DNA of 64,000 bases, from assembly GCA_946699065.1 (NCBI GenBank), contig CAMPDV010000015.1, positions 186,001 through 250,000 of the forward strand, written 5' to 3'. Source of the stretch: Loxodes magnus (lineage: Eukaryota; Ciliophora; Karyorelictea; Loxodida; Loxodidae). Below, piece after piece: positions 22,200-36,217 of this stretch; within the stretch, counting starts at the first letter, position 1, and every line of letters begins with the position of its first letter. Position numbers and translations under genes: made by a program. The notes under the pieces are model-generated. The model had not been told where the DNA came from. It ran no database searches and saw only the letters and a list, made by a program, of their open reading frames with translations.

Positions 22200-23050
22200 A
22201 AATCATAAAAAAATTTAAAATTAAATTATATAGAAAACTCAATGCTTAAAATATTCCAAATTTAGCCAAGAGAAAAAATTATCAATAAAAATATTAAAAA
22301 ATTTATATGGTAAGTTTGCTCATTAATTAAATAAAATAAAAATTTAGCTGCTTTATATAAACATATAAGATATTTTAATAGCATTATTATACCCATCAAA
22401 AAATTTAGATAATTTTACATACATTTATATAGAAAATTTATGAATTAAATTGCTTAATTGCTTTTTACTTTTATTTTTAATTGAAAACAAAAATTCTTAA
22501 TTTTTTATTTTAATTTTATAAAAATAGTAAATAATTTTTAGCTTTAATGTAGTTGGTCTATCTTAAAATCTTCTCCAAGATCATCATGTATAAAATTCCA
22601 AAAATGTAAGAATTTAAAAATTCTTATAATATTTCGATAATAAAATTTGATTTAGAAATAATATAATTAAAAAATTGTTTATTAATTTAAAACATGAAAC
22701 AACTTATTTAAAATTAAATAATCAATTTAAATACTTTCAGAGTTTAATTTTTTATTTTGTAATTATTTAAGAAAAAGTAAATTAAAACTTTATAAAACTA
22801 ATATTAAAAAATATGATTAAACATTTATTAATTTATTAGTTGATAATAAAAAAATAAAAAATAATTGATTAAATTATTCTAAATTTAGTAATAATATTTT
22901 AATTTTTTAATTATAATTTATTAATTTTATTTATTAATTTATATCAATTTTTAGGTAATTTAAACGATTTTATTTAAATTTAAAATAAAAAAATCTATCT
23001 TGCTTATGATTATTTTTTTGAAAATTTAAAAATGACTTAAAAAATTGGAA
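22200..23050. other. AT-rich spacer
   Basis: Nothing beyond A/T homopolymers was seen. Confidence 0.5.
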
Positions 23051-23057
23051 AGATAGA

Positions 23058-25608
23058 TATAAGCTTATATAATATATAAATTTAAATAAAAATATGAAAG
23101 ATCTTATTTAATAATTTTATAAGTTCAAAATTTGTTTTATAGAGGATATGATGTATTCAACTCTAAATCCAAAGTATTTGTTATATTATCCAAATCTGAT
23201 TTTTGAAAATCTTCGTTTTCTATTATAATGTTTCTAAAATTTTTTTTTAAGTTTATTAGATTTTATATCTATAACTTAGGCATCATTTCTATCTCTAAGG
23301 TGCCAATATTTAAAAAAAATTTATTATAGCTTACTCATTTTTCTAAGTCAAACAAAGGATTTAAAGAAACATGCTAATTATCACTCAGGTTTAAAAGCTA
23401 AAATCTAATTCCACTTTCTATAATTTTAGTAACATTCTAATCGTTAAGAGATAAGCACTAATTTAAAATCAATGTACTGAGTTTATTTATTTTTAATATT
23501 TCATCTATTCAATTTTCTCCTCCGATAAAGCATTTAACTAACTTAAGTTGTTTTAATTATAAGCAATTCTAGTTTATTATTTTAAAAATTTTCATCTATA
23601 GATTATAATTTTCAATTATAAATATCTTTTCTAGTTTAAGGCATCTACTGAAGATATATTCGAAAGTTTATTCAGAAAATTCAAATAAATTGCTGATGCA
23701 AAATACTTTATATTATTGCCCATAATTTCCAACTTATTAAATACCTTATTCTGAAATTTATTCTAATTCTGAAAGATAAAGTTCTTTTAAGTTTGGAGAA
23801 TTTTATAAAATTTGAAACAAGTGATCATCAGTAAAGTTAGCACAATGTCAAATATCTAAAACTTCAAGTAAGTTAAATTGCTAACCAAAATAACTAGAAA
23901 ATGCTTAGTTGGAAAAATTAGCATTTTAAATGGTTAAATATCTTAAATCAAAATTTTAAAGTCCTTATAAAAAAATATCTTAAACTTGTCTCGCATTAAA
24001 ATAATAAATTATTTTTAAATTAGGACATAAATTAATAAAGCATTCCATTCGACTATTATCATTTATTTGTATTTCTTCTATAAACTTTCCTTTCTTTTTT
24101 AGATATTGCTTTAGCAAATCAAATTAAATTATTTAGCTTTCAATTATTAGCTTTTTCAAATTAATATTTAAGCAAAATTCGTTCAGAAAACTTCCTGTAA
24201 TATTTTCAACATCATAGAGCTAAATAGATTCCAAGTTATCTAACTCCTTCATAAAACTTAAACTTTCATCTTCGATTATAGTATTCGAAATTGTAATAGA
24301 CTTTAAATTGATGCAAAAAGATAATTCAGGTAAATTAAATTTGGTTCTTTTCGGTAAATTTCATAATCCAAAATTGGTGATTTTACTTAAGCTATTAATT
24401 TGATTTTATTATTATTTATAAGCAAAAATTTACTAAATTTCTTTTAAAATTTATTCACTTAGCTTATTTGATAAATATTTTGCTTTTATTTCTAAAATTT
24501 AAGTATCGGAACATCTTAGTTATCTAAGGCTTCATTCTAATCTACTTTTTACATGATTTTTTTCTCAACCATTAAATTTACCAAATCAAATTCAGGGAAA
24601 TGTATATTTGAACTAAAAGAAATATTTATTTGCTATCTGAAACTTATGCATTTCCCATTAATGCAAGTTACTAAATATATTGCTAAAAATAGAACTTATT
24701 TGTTGCTCATTATTCTTTACAAACTAAAGAAAATCAAACACCTTTTATTCTTATTACTATTGCTCATTTTTTTATATCTCACTTATTTCTTTTTATTATA
24801 TTTCATTCTAAATTTATTATTTATTTTACTTATTTTCTTCTTTTCATTTTTATGCTTATTATTCTTCTCAATAATACGTATTTATGAAATTTTAATTTAG
24901 TAGTTAGAGTAGTGTTTTTTATTTTTCTTCCTATAGATATATCTCTAAGTCTACTTATTTAAATATATCATTTATTTCCTATTTTTCTATCTATTGCTAA
25001 GCTCTTATTTATAATTATTATATTTACTTAGTCTAAGAAATCATTTGTGCTTATTCAAGTATTTTTATTTGTTCGCATAGATTAAGAAGACTTTGATTAA
25101 GGTTATTAACAATTTATTAAGCACTTAGAAATATAAATCTCTATAATTTGCTTTCAATTTCTTATTTAAATTAGCTTTAATTTTCTTAAAATTTAGCTAT
25201 TTTTCTTTTAATTTATTCTTGCTTAACTTTTAAGTTTTATATTTATCATTGCATCACTTAATTTTAATCTTCTTTTATTTCAATTTTTTAAAGTATATCT
25301 AAGTCTATTATTAACTATTGAGGATTATCTTTAGTTAAGCATTTGCATTCAAGACATTTAAAGTATCCTTATTCACTTTATTCTTTTTGAATGCACTAAA
25401 TGCAACTCGTGTGTCCACATTCTAGAATAAGAGGAATGCGTATAGAACTAAAATAAACCTAGCATGGAAAGCACCTTCCTTGTTATTACATTTTATATAA
25501 TTAAAACATTGGTGAATAAATAATAAAAAAGAAACAACTAGTAGATATTTATGTTTATATGAAAATCTAAGATAATTAATAATTTTATTACTAACTTGAA
25601 TATCTTTT
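23058..25608. repeat. Inverted repeat, right arm (with 4082-6627)
   Basis: This is the reverse-orientation partner of 4082-6627. The boundary on the gene's 3' side is abrupt, at TTATATAATATA (minus strand TATATTATATAA). On its 5' side homology fades near 25608. Confidence 0.85.
23125..25491 (-). CDS. RING finger / coiled-coil / LRR protein, copy 2
   Basis: This minus-strand frame has 2,367 nt, the same as copy 1, including the TGA stop at 23125-23127. The RING cysteines and histidine, the Gln-rich coiled coil and the LRR region are all conserved. I noticed only isolated substitutions, such as TGT versus TGC for the first RING cysteine. Two intact, nearly identical genes 16.5 kb apart in opposite orientation point to a very recent duplication or gene conversion, or to an assembly duplicate. 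Function is as for copy 1. Confidence 0.85.
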
Positions 25609-26334
25609 AAGAAACTTTAGATAGTTATTAAAAATATTTAATTAACTTCAATTAAATTTTTAATAAGGCATTTTAACTTAATTTAGAATAAATTCTAATG
25701 CTAAAAATTTGTTTATGGTTTAGCTTTATTATGAAAAAAAGTTAAAAAATTAAATTTTTGCCAATTCCTAAAAAATTTTATTAAAATTATTTTTTTTAAC
25801 TTAAGAAAAAAATTATTATTTAATGTAGTTTTTTTTTATTGCTATTTAACTTATTGAATTTTTTAATTTTATACACTAAATATTTAAATTACTATTATTT
25901 TAATTATATAAAATTTTTTATTTTTTTATAGATACTAAATATTTAATTTAATTTAAAATGAATTGAAATTTAATAATTAAGTAAATATAATAGAATTTAC
26001 TTAAAATATTTAAAGCTGTTTAAATTTTATTTTATAAATATTTACTATTTACTAAAAAATATATAACTAATTAAAATTTCTAAATTATTTCAAAATTATA
26101 AGATATTTATTAGCTAACTTTTTATACAAATATTTTTTTTGGGTTATTTCTAATTTAAATCTTTATGATATTTTTATTATTAAGTCTTTATTTAATTTGT
26201 TAATATTTATATTTTATAAGATTATATATTAATGTGATATATATTATAATTATTTTTAATTAAAATAATTATAATCTTTTTATATTAAATCTAATCAATA
26301 ATTTGAATAAAAATTTATAAAAATCTTATTTTAG

Positions 26335-28379
26335 TCAGTGAGAATTATCAAATTTTAGAGAAATATTCACTTCTTTATTATTTAGTTTATTTGAAAAAAA
26401 GATATACAAAATTGAAAATTGATAATTATTGAATCTTAAATTTTATACTTTTATTAAATAATTTGATAAACTCTTAGTTGAAGTAGAAATCATTTATTTT
26501 AAATTATTTCTTGTTTGTTTACTTTAGAATTAAAATTAAATAATTTATTTCAGATATATTTTATAATTTTTTTTATAAAATTGGTTGAAGTATATTTATT
26601 AATAAAAATCAAATAAATGATGAGCTTATATATTTTTATTTTTGAAGTATTGATTGAATAATGAAAAATATATCTTTTAAAAGAAGAATAAACTTAAGAA
26701 CTGTTAATCTTGTGGATTATAAAGGTACTACGTCCAATTTGTTTTACTTTTCTCTGCTTCTTCATCATCTATTCCATCAGTTGTGTTACACTTTTCCCTA
26801 AAAGGACCATGAACTCCGAAGTGTGAAAATTCTCATTTTTCTTTTAGATTTTTTCCACATAAATAGCAGAAGCAGATTTTTGATTAACATATATTTCTGC
26901 ATCTCATAAAATTGCATCCTTCACTTCTTATAGTTACTGCTTAACAAACTGGGCACCTTTGTGCTTTGTTATCTATTCTTCACTACTCAAATCTAAATTA
27001 AAATATTACAATTGATTTTATTAGTCGTCTTCCTATTTCTTTTTCCATTATTAGCAAGTCATACCTTAATGATTTGCCTTACATGATAAGCAATAAACTT
27101 TTTTGCAAATACTACAATTAAACTCTAAAATTCCTTCTCCAATTAAAAGTATATTTGGACAATCAGGTGTAAGGCATTGCTTTGCTCCTTAAAGATCTCT
27201 CATTTATAAATAATTAAATTTATCAAAAACTTCAGGATCACAAAGTTCTTTAACTGCTTAAGTAGGAACTGGAATTTTGCATTTGCAGCAGCATAATTAA
27301 TCTGGCTAAACTCGTCCAGTATTTATTGAATTCGTTAAAAATAAAGAGTAGCATTCTTTATCCCAAATCATGTCACAAGTCTCAGATACACATTTATATG
27401 CTTTATTTATAGGTCATTCAGCATAGCATAGCATGCATAAGAATTTTTGTTCGAAAAAATCCTAATCAACTTCTTTGAAATTTTTCAACAGTAAATTTTG
27501 AGCTTCATTTTACTTAATCTTAAACTCTTTTTATCCACCAAATGCATTTATGATTAAACCTAAATCTATTGTTGTTTAGCAATTACATTTTATATTTCTA
27601 CATTCGTTTAGATATAATGATTAATCTGTGTCTTTATATGCCTTTTATACTAAGCATTGCTAGCATCAGAAACATTTTTTGCAATTCACTTTAAATATTT
27701 AAGCTTAAATCTAAGTTTTTTAGCAACTTAAGCATTTTTAACTATTTTATTACTATTAAACTAGAAATTACTATCCGCCAAAAGCTAATAAGATTATGTT
27801 TGGATCTATCAATATTTAGCATGGACATTTTACAGAGAAATCCTTTATATCATAAGTAGAATAAGTGTCGCTGTTAACTTTCTGCTATAAGCATCTTTCA
27901 CATAAGAAGCATTTTTTGCAATTGATATTTAGAACTCTATCTTGACTGTTACAAATCTTACACTTTTAATTTCTTTTTCATTCTTATTTAAAATTTAAAT
28001 ATCCTCCATAGGCATCAACTATTCTTTACACAGGAATCTTAATTCCACATGGGCATTAGATGCTATAGTTAAATATTTGCAATGTTTGCTATGTGTCTTG
28101 ATAGACTTTTTGTTTTAAGTCCGCAAAACAATAAGCGTGAAACTATGGACAGTCTATTTCCACTAACTAAACATTACTTTAGTTACATATCGAGCAAGAT
28201 ATCTAATGAATAAGATTAGCTATCTTTATCTTTAAGCTTCCGTGCCTTAATTTTGGAAAAATTAATTTAATGATTTCTATCATTTTTAGATGAGAAGGTG
28301 GATTTTCATTCAAAACCATCTACTCTAAAATTTGCATGCACCTGGAGATATCACATAAAACAAATTAATTTATCTCCAT
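26335..28379 (-). CDS. RBR-type (RING-IBR-RING) E3 ubiquitin ligase with repeated RING-like units
   Basis: Minus strand, ATG at 28377-28379. Four tandem cysteine-rich units come first: CSIC, CKIC and CLSC units ending in AYGG, AFGG and AFGG, then the FLCMLC unit. An IBR domain follows, CLTPDCPNILLIGEG to HQGMTC, then a linker with W and a RING2: CPVC, GCNFMRC, CFCYLC, then a His and a Cys. In RBR ligases RING2 carries the catalytic cysteine that takes ubiquitin from E2. Joining IBR to RING2 in frame requires removing a 17-nt GT-AG segment. The C-terminal end is uncertain: the first in-frame TGA is 26335-26337, but protein-like sequence ends near 26700. Confidence 0.8.
26993..27009 (-). other. 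17-nt intron in the RBR gene
   Basis: On the minus strand this is GTAATATTTTAATTTAG. It starts GT and ends AG, and its removal joins the IBR frame to the RING2 frame through a conserved-type linker (LFEQWRIDNKAQRCPVC). Very short introns are known in several ciliates. Confidence 0.7.
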
Positions 28380-28429
28380 TATATTAATTAAAAAGAAGAG
28401 ATAAGTTTAAAAGATATACATCACTAATG

Positions 28430-31400
28430 AATTATTATTATTTATTCTTATAGTATAGTCTCAATCTAGTTCCTCTATTATTTTTTTATTATTTTCCTTT
28501 TTCTTAATACAACCTATTTTTTTGATTTTTTGCTCTATGTGGCTAAGGATTTAATAAACGAGTTTAAAAACTTTTATTTTTTGCTAGATCAAAAATTTTA
28601 TAACTCTCATATCAAAATTGTAATTAAATTTTCATCCCTCTAAACAAAATTTTTTAGCATCCTTTGAAATATCTAAAAACCTTTATAAATAAATTCTTAA
28701 AATAAAAGCAATATCAGCTTTAAGATTTTAAAGTGTTGAATTAATTAATATGTGTTTGATCTTTAAATTAAAATTTTATTTCAATAATAAAGATAATTTG
28801 TTTTATTTGGTAATTAATATTTCTAATTTATCTCTAATTATATAACTTTCATTTCGTTTTTTTCTTTCTACCCTTTTTACCAATTTTAAATTACTTTTAT
28901 TTCATATAATTATCTTTATTTTATTCTTTAAAAAATTTAATTTAACATCAATTATTTTACAATTTGTATACAATTTTTTGATTTAGAATAAATTAAACAA
29001 GCTTTATTCAATGAGAATGCTATTCCTACTATTATTTTGTTGAGTATTAAACAGTATTTTAAAATTTTTTCTTAGATATTTCCATAAGAAGCAAATTTAT
29101 TTTACAGCAAAATTAAAATTTTTAAATGAGAAAATATAAATAAATTACCTTTAATTTATTGCTAAATTCTAAAAGTCTATTTTTAGTCAAGAACTTAATC
29201 ATTAAAATTTATTCATTTTATTGATTTTTTCAAATTAAACATACATTCTTTATATCTTTTATTTACTATATACATTTCTTCTAAATAATATTAAGAGATA
29301 AAATTATTTTTTTATACCCTGAATTTCTTTTTTTAGTTTCTAAACATTATAAAACTAAATAACTTTACTTCAAAGCAAAAATAAGAAAATGAAATTTAAT
29401 TTAAGCATACTGAGATAAATTGCTTAATAACTATTATTTGTTTTTTATCATCTTGAAGGCTTACATTTAATTTAATTATTGTTGCATTCTTTTTATAATT
29501 TTAACTAAATTTAAAAAGATAAATAATTAAAAAAAACCTAAATATTTATTAAGCTTAAAAAGGAAAAATATAATTATTTAAATCTATTAATATAGAAGTT
29601 CTAATTTTTAAATTAATTATGAAATTTTAAATTTTGGCTTTATCTAAAAGTTATTAAATCATTATTTTTAAGCAATACTTTTTAACGTCAATAAATAATA
29701 GAGAATTTTATGAAAATTGAAATATTTCATTTAGAATTTATTTATGAAGGAAGTTTATTCTCTGAATGATGCTTTTTTATGATTGATATTAGCTTGTATC
29801 TTGTAGTATATTTTCAATTTAAGAAAATAATAACATTTTTGGAAAAAATAGATTTAGTTTAATTTTATAATGTAATATTTCAGCAGACGCTGTAATTAAT
29901 ATATTTTTATAAAAAATAGAAATTTATTTTATAGTAGTTTTGCTCTTTAGTTATAAGATAAAATATTTAAATTTTTAACTAAATCTTTTTTCTTTTTATT
30001 GCAAAATCCAGGAAATATAGATTGAGTTATTAAACTTAGTGAATAGAGGTTAGATAAAAAGATGTAAAATCTTAAGTTGATAAATTATACAAAATTTAAA
30101 TTCCATAAACTTCTCTTTTAGCAATAAATCATGCTAATTTGAATAGTTAAGACAACTTTATTTAAAGAATTTAAGAAATATAATTGATCTTTATTTCAGT
30201 ATAATACAAAAAAATATTTAAAAGAAATTAAATTAAAAAATTAATACAAATTTTAAAATTTATTAACATCATTAAATTTCTATTTGTTTTTGTCCTCCAG
30301 ATTTACGAAAAAAATAATTAATTGAGATTCTAAATTAAAAAATATGCATCCTAAAATTCTTTAATTTTGGATTTAATTGAGTGATTACAGTATAATATTA
30401 GAATATTTTTAAAAGAAATTCATTTATTATAACTGAGTAAATTAAATAAATTTTATAAAAGCTTTAACGAAAGAAATGATTTAATCAAGTATTATAACTA
30501 CTATTTTTAGCAGCTTATTGTAATTTATTATTAAATAGATTATTTTAATCTCTTTCAGTTTTAAAAAAAATTTTTAATTTCTATTTTCTTTTCTTTGTTA
30601 AAATTATAGATAATATCAATTAAATTTTAAAGTTAGTTAAAAAATAAATAGAAAAATCTAAAATATCAGAATAAAATAACTTAAATAGTTCGCAAAAAAA
30701 AGTTGAAAGAGCATTTTTTGAAGAAAGATAAATTATAATAAATCTTTAAGCCTATTTTATATATTTTTGTATATTAGATATAAAAATGTATAAATTTAAA
30801 AAGTTTTTAATTGTTTTAGATCAAAAATTATATCAAAGCTTTTTAAAATATAATGAGATATGAATACCTAAAGAATCTTAATGCTTTATTACATTTTTTT
30901 TAAAGACATTTAGAAAAGAAAAATAATTAAAATTCTATTTGATAATTTAATACTAAAAAACTTATTAACCATAAATAAAATATAATAAATTCAAAATTAA
31001 ATAAAAATTTTATTTTTATGCCCTTTATTAAAATCTTTATATCTAAATATTATAATTAATTTCCTCAAAGTATCAACATCTAAAATAAAATAAAATGTTT
31101 TTAAATAAAAAATTTCATCAAACGAATGTAAAGATTTAATTTTTGATAATAGTCCAAATAATAAGTTTTTATCTGGAGCATTAACAATCTAGCATTATTA
31201 ATTTATTTAGAGAAATTGATTGAAACAAAATAGAAGCAAAGTAACGAATAAGTAATAGAGCAATAGAATTTTCAAAACTTTTTAGAAAGTTTTAGTTTTC
31301 TAAGTTAAATATTACATTTATAATTAAAAAAATCTTTAACTAGCATAAGCTTTTATTACTATGAAATAATTAACTAAGATCTTAAAATTTATTCTTTAGG

Positions 31401-34080
31401 TTTTTTCTAAAACATGTAAAATCAAAAATTAACAAAAAATTATTAAGTTTAAATTTAATTAATGATATAATAAATAAATTAGAAAGAGCATCTTTTCATC
31501 AGCCAATCTTTCTTCATTAAATTTTAATTATCCATATTCTATTAATATTACAACTTAAACGTCTATCATAGAAATTAGTTTTATAAAAAATTATCTGCCT
31601 CTTTAGAATTACTGTAAGCTTAGACTGCAATAGATTTGCAGCATTACATAATAAGTCCTTATTAGTGAAGAACAAATCTATTTAAAAATTTTAAAAGTGA
31701 AATTTATAATACTTTATACCCCTTAATACTCTTATATATTTAGAGAAAGTAGTTGCATTTAATTTAAATAAAATAATGAGTTACCTTACTTCAATATACT
31801 TAAAATTATTTTAATTCGTTTCCAGATACATTTAATTTGAAAAATTTGAGACTTTAAGCTTCTGAAATAATTAAATTATATAAATTCCCTATTTTTACGT
31901 TTTTTAATCTAATAAAATTTGTTTTTATTTTCTAAATTTAAGCTATGAATGAGTATAAAACCAATCTTAATTATCAAATTTTATTTTCATAAAAAAAGAA
32001 TACTTTCTATTTAGTTGCTAAATAACACTACAAACGATTCTTCTTTATTTATAGATAATAAGCTATATTGCATTTTTATTTTAAAAACTTAGTGGAAATT
32101 ATCAATTTTAAATTACTCTTTAGATTTGACTTACTATTTCAAACTTCTTTCTTGTAAAATTCTTGACTGGAAATATTAAATAATTCTAGTTTTAAATAAA
32201 GTTTATGATGTCATAAATTTAAATTTATTTAATCCCTAAGTTATCTAAATTAACTATTTAAAATTTTATTTGAAATCAAATCTTTATTATGAATATATTT
32301 ATTTTTGCATAAGTTAAAGCATTAAGTAGATTCAGCTTTAATATTATACTGAAGATATAAAATAATTTCTCCTTATCTGAAATTTCATAGAAATTGATTA
32401 ACGGATATTTTATTAATTTCTAATTTTTTCAATGCTTGTCTACTTAATGATTATTCCTACTACTTTAGTCATTTTTGCTGTAATAATGGATATAAATTAT
32501 TTTAGTTAGTCTTAATATAATTTTTATCTAGTTAGTCCTTATTAAATTAATAGAATAAACTCTAAATAACTTAGTCTCTTAAAAAATAATTTGTATTATC
32601 CAGTTTATTACTAAATATATAATGCTTAATTAATCTAAGGGATAATTAAGCAAATAATTAAAGGAGATAGTTATAAAATTTTTAGGTTATAGTCACTAGA
32701 TTAAGTGATTAGGTAATTACAAATCAAAGATGCTTTAAACCTTTTTAAATTTAACTTATTATGTAGTTTCTTTCATTAGTTAACTAGTTTTCTTCTAGCA
32801 GTGCTGGAAAGAAATTTGATTCTAAAATTTAGACTTAATTGAAGCTTTTTATTTCTAAATTAAAAAAGTAGTTAATTAAAAAAATTAAAGTCAGATTACA
32901 AGGTATAACTATGCTAAGCTGACTAGAAAACAACAATGTAAAAGTTAAGCTTGATATTGATATATTTAAAATCCAAAGCTTTTTCATTAAATTTAAATTA
33001 TGAAATCCTTAAGTACGATTTATAAGCTATTAAATTTCTCATTTTAGAAATAAGTTTTAGGTTAACCTTATTACTTATACATAGAACTCCAGAAATTTTA
33101 TAATTTTCTCAAATTTAAAATTTTTGTTCCACAAGTTTGATCTGAAAAAAATAAGAATGATATTTCAGTGTTAAAACAATCTTGAGATGGAAAATGATTA
33201 AGTGTTAAATTTTAGAAATAATAATGCTTTCCCATAAAAATACTTTTGGTACTAATTTAAATTATTAACCTCATTAGTTTAAGGCCAAATTTTAGTTAAT
33301 ATTTTAAGCAAAATTAACTTTGAGATATAAAACATTAAATAAGATTTAATAAAAATTTTAGAGATAGCTTATACTACTAATTTAGGAATTTTTAACTTTC
33401 TTAGTATGAAACTTTTTTAGAAATTTTAAAACTTTTTGTGATGTAGTAAATTGATGGCAATACTTATAATGATTTTATTTTAAGAAGAAAATTATTTATT
33501 TTAAATTTTCTAGCTATAAATAATTATTTAGAATGATAAACAAGAAAAAATTGTAAAATAATTTTAGCGAATTTAGATATAAGCTAAAAAGTATGATCTT
33601 TATAGAAATTTGACTTTAAATAAATATTTCTATGATTTAATTTATTTTTATTAAGCACTTTTAAAAACTTCTCTAATTATTTTACAAAGAGATAGAAGAA
33701 ATTTATATAATACATTCATAATAAATTGGCTAGTAATGGATCGAGTTCTCTTAAGTAGCTTAAATTTAGATTCTTAAATAATAATTTAAGGGAAAATAAA
33801 AAGCATCGTATTTAAATAGCTAGTAATGAAGAAAGAATGCTTTATTAATTTGATAATAATATATACCATCTCTTCCTTATTAAGAGATTCCTGCTTTTTT
33901 AGTTTAAGCATCTTTTTATCTAAAATTTTATTTTATTTTTTAGGAAAATCAAAAGCTTTATAGTTATCTTTATAGATATTTCATTAACTTAAATTTTATA
34001 TTAGTTCTAATTTTCAGTCTTAATTATTTTTCTGAGGGATTAAATACATAAATTCGTCATGTTTTCTTAAAATATATTAT
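28430..34080. other. Long AT-rich region, no gene recognised
   Basis: About 5.6 kb of A/T-dominated sequence. Samples translated with the ciliate code gave low-complexity Ile/Lys/Asn/Phe strings without motifs. I did not translate every frame, so small genes could be missed. Confidence 0.4.
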
Positions 34081-34083
34081 AAA

Positions 34084-34136
34084 AGAGCTGTGAACCAACG
34101 AGATGCTACGCGCTCTATAATATAATGTATTTATAA
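34084..34136 (+). mobile_element. Solo LINE tail 1
   Basis: The LINE hairpin is nearly complete (AGAGCTG, AACGAG, GCTACGCGCTCT) and is followed by ATAATATAATGTATTTAT. No LINE or SINE body precedes it, so this looks like an extreme 5' truncation. Confidence 0.7.
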
Positions 34137-34154
34137 ATAAAAATAAATATTTAG

Positions 34155-34185
34155 AAAGGGAATTAGCCCTATAATTTGCTAGTTT
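34155..34185 (+). mobile_element. Solo degenerate LINE-like tail 2
   Basis: AAAGGGAATTAGCCCTATAATTTGC resembles the shortened tail at 18524 (AAAGGGCTACGCCCTCTATAAT). A GGG/CCC stem remains. It lies 20 bp after solo tail 1, either a second insertion or a tandem remnant. Confidence 0.4.
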
Positions 34186-34199
34186 TTAATTAAGAAAAT

Positions 34200-35700
34200 A
34201 GGATAGATCATATAAGTTAATCCTATTATAGTCTTTATTTCATATAGTCGTATATGAATATACATTTATCATAATTTCAATTCTAATTATATTAAATTCC
34301 TTTTACTAAAAATAAAGAATGAGATACTTTTTTATGAGGAATACGAGAAGAAGAATCTAATTAGAATAAATAAGTATGCTAAGCAGGCAAAAATAATAGA
34401 CTAAAATAGTTGAGCTATATCAAATGAGTTAAAAAATACAGTTAATTTATAATAAGCTGCTTAATTCTTCTGAAATTTAGCTTTATCTATAAAATAATTA
34501 TTTTTGCATAATAAAAGAAAAATTATGCAAACTAAAGTTAGTGATTCATATCGAAAAAATTAAAAGTTAGTTTTCATTTTTGGAAAGGTTTTGGGAAATT
34601 TACTAATTGTTCAAAGTTGAATAAATAGTTAATTGTGAATATTATGATCTTATTTGGAAAAGTTTTAACCTTATATAAATACTTTGATGTCTTTATTTCT
34701 ACATGTCTATACACTTTCTAAGCCAAATAAAGAAATTATATGCTCAAAATTTAATATTTATTACATAAATTTTTTTAAAAAAATTATAAAACAATTAAAT
34801 GACAGATAAACTATAAAAATTTAATTTCTTAAGCAAATAAACATTTTGATTTAGATTCAAATTTTGAAGTGATTCAGATTCATGTTATAAACTTTAGGTT
34901 TAATCATTTTTATATAATTATTCTTTATAAATATTTACTTCTCAAAATATAACTAGATTTTAAATCCCATCTACTCTTAAGCTTATCTTTCAATTCTAAT
35001 AGAACTTTTCTTAATTAGAATGATTTTTTCCTAAATTGCAAATACATAATTGAATTTTAATTCACAGCATTAAGATTATTACCTTTAAAAAATTTAGTTT
35101 CTAAGTTTTTCTTAGCATCAAGCACCTTTATCATTTGAATAAATTTTCCAGAAAATTCAACTACTTAAAACTGACAAATCCTTTCATGCATGTCATTTAA
35201 TATAAAAATTATTAGTCTATAAGTTGATCCAAATACTTCATAGATATCATAAACTTAGGATAAAAATAAAAGCTAAATCCATCTTATCTTATTTACTTTA
35301 TATTTAAATACTAAGGTAATCAATCTTTTAAATAGATAGTTGTTTTAAAAGATTTTACTAGCATACATTGATAATAAACATTTATAAGTGTATTTTCTAA
35401 ATAATAAAAAAGTCATTCAAATCTGATTTAAAGATAACTTCAAACTCTCAATACTTAGATATACTTTATAATTTAGAGAGAAACTTGCCTAAGCAAACTA
35501 AATTTTAATACTAAGCATTTCATTTAATGAATTCCTAAATTTCCACATTACATAATATAAAATTAAAGGAATTTTGCATTATTTTAAGTTCTTTAAATGT
35601 ATTAAAGTGACTTGGTAGTTTTAATTTCTTATTTTTAAAACCTTTATTATAATTTTAATTTAAGATCTAATGAAAGATGAGCCGTCTTTAGTTTATAGAT
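34200..35700. other. AT-rich spacer
   Basis: No feature was supported, apart from a short AGAATAAATAAGTA...AAGCAGGC match to the 22.0-kb region. Confidence 0.45.
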
Positions 35701-35721
35701 AAACTTCTTAATATTTTTTAA

Positions 35722-36217
35722 ATAAATAAATAAATTTGATTATAGAGCGCGTAGCACTCTCGTTGGTGCGCAGCTCTTTCAAAAAAAATGTTTAATACTG
35801 ACAAGAATGTTTCTTACTGATAAAATTATCAGATACGGGTAGACCTTGTTCGATACTGGTATAATTATTCAGTACTGATAAAAATGTTCAATACTGATAT
35901 AATTTCAGAATACTCGTAATCTTTAATACTTGTTGGAGGTCCAAGGACATGGCAGGGTTGCGTCTCATTGCATCACCAAAGCAGAGGACGACATTTGTCA
36001 ATTATGGGTACTTAAATTACCCAATTCTGATGAAGCTCGCAAAATTTTTTTCCTTTATTTCCAGAATTAAAAACTAAAACAAGCCAGTGCCGAAGGTCAA
36101 ACTAGCAGATGTCTCGAGGCCAAACCAAAGCAGAGGAAGACATAAAGTCGATTATGGGTACTTAACTTCCCCAACCTCTGATGAAGATGACCTTGTTGCT
36201 CACCTTCGAACAACTAT
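35722..36217 (-). mobile_element. SINE-A copy 1 (dimeric, 5'-truncated)
   Basis: The element reads on the minus strand. From 5' to 3' it has two related monomers, each with TTCATCAGAGG and AGTACCCATAAT, a block of six imperfect 19-20-bp repeats (core TATCAGTATTGAAC), and the LINE 3' hairpin and tail (35744-35777 and flank). This copy lacks the first bases AAAACCGCCATA present in copies 2-4, as expected for a 5' truncation. Tail sharing with the LINE defines it as a stringent-type SINE. Confidence 0.85.
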
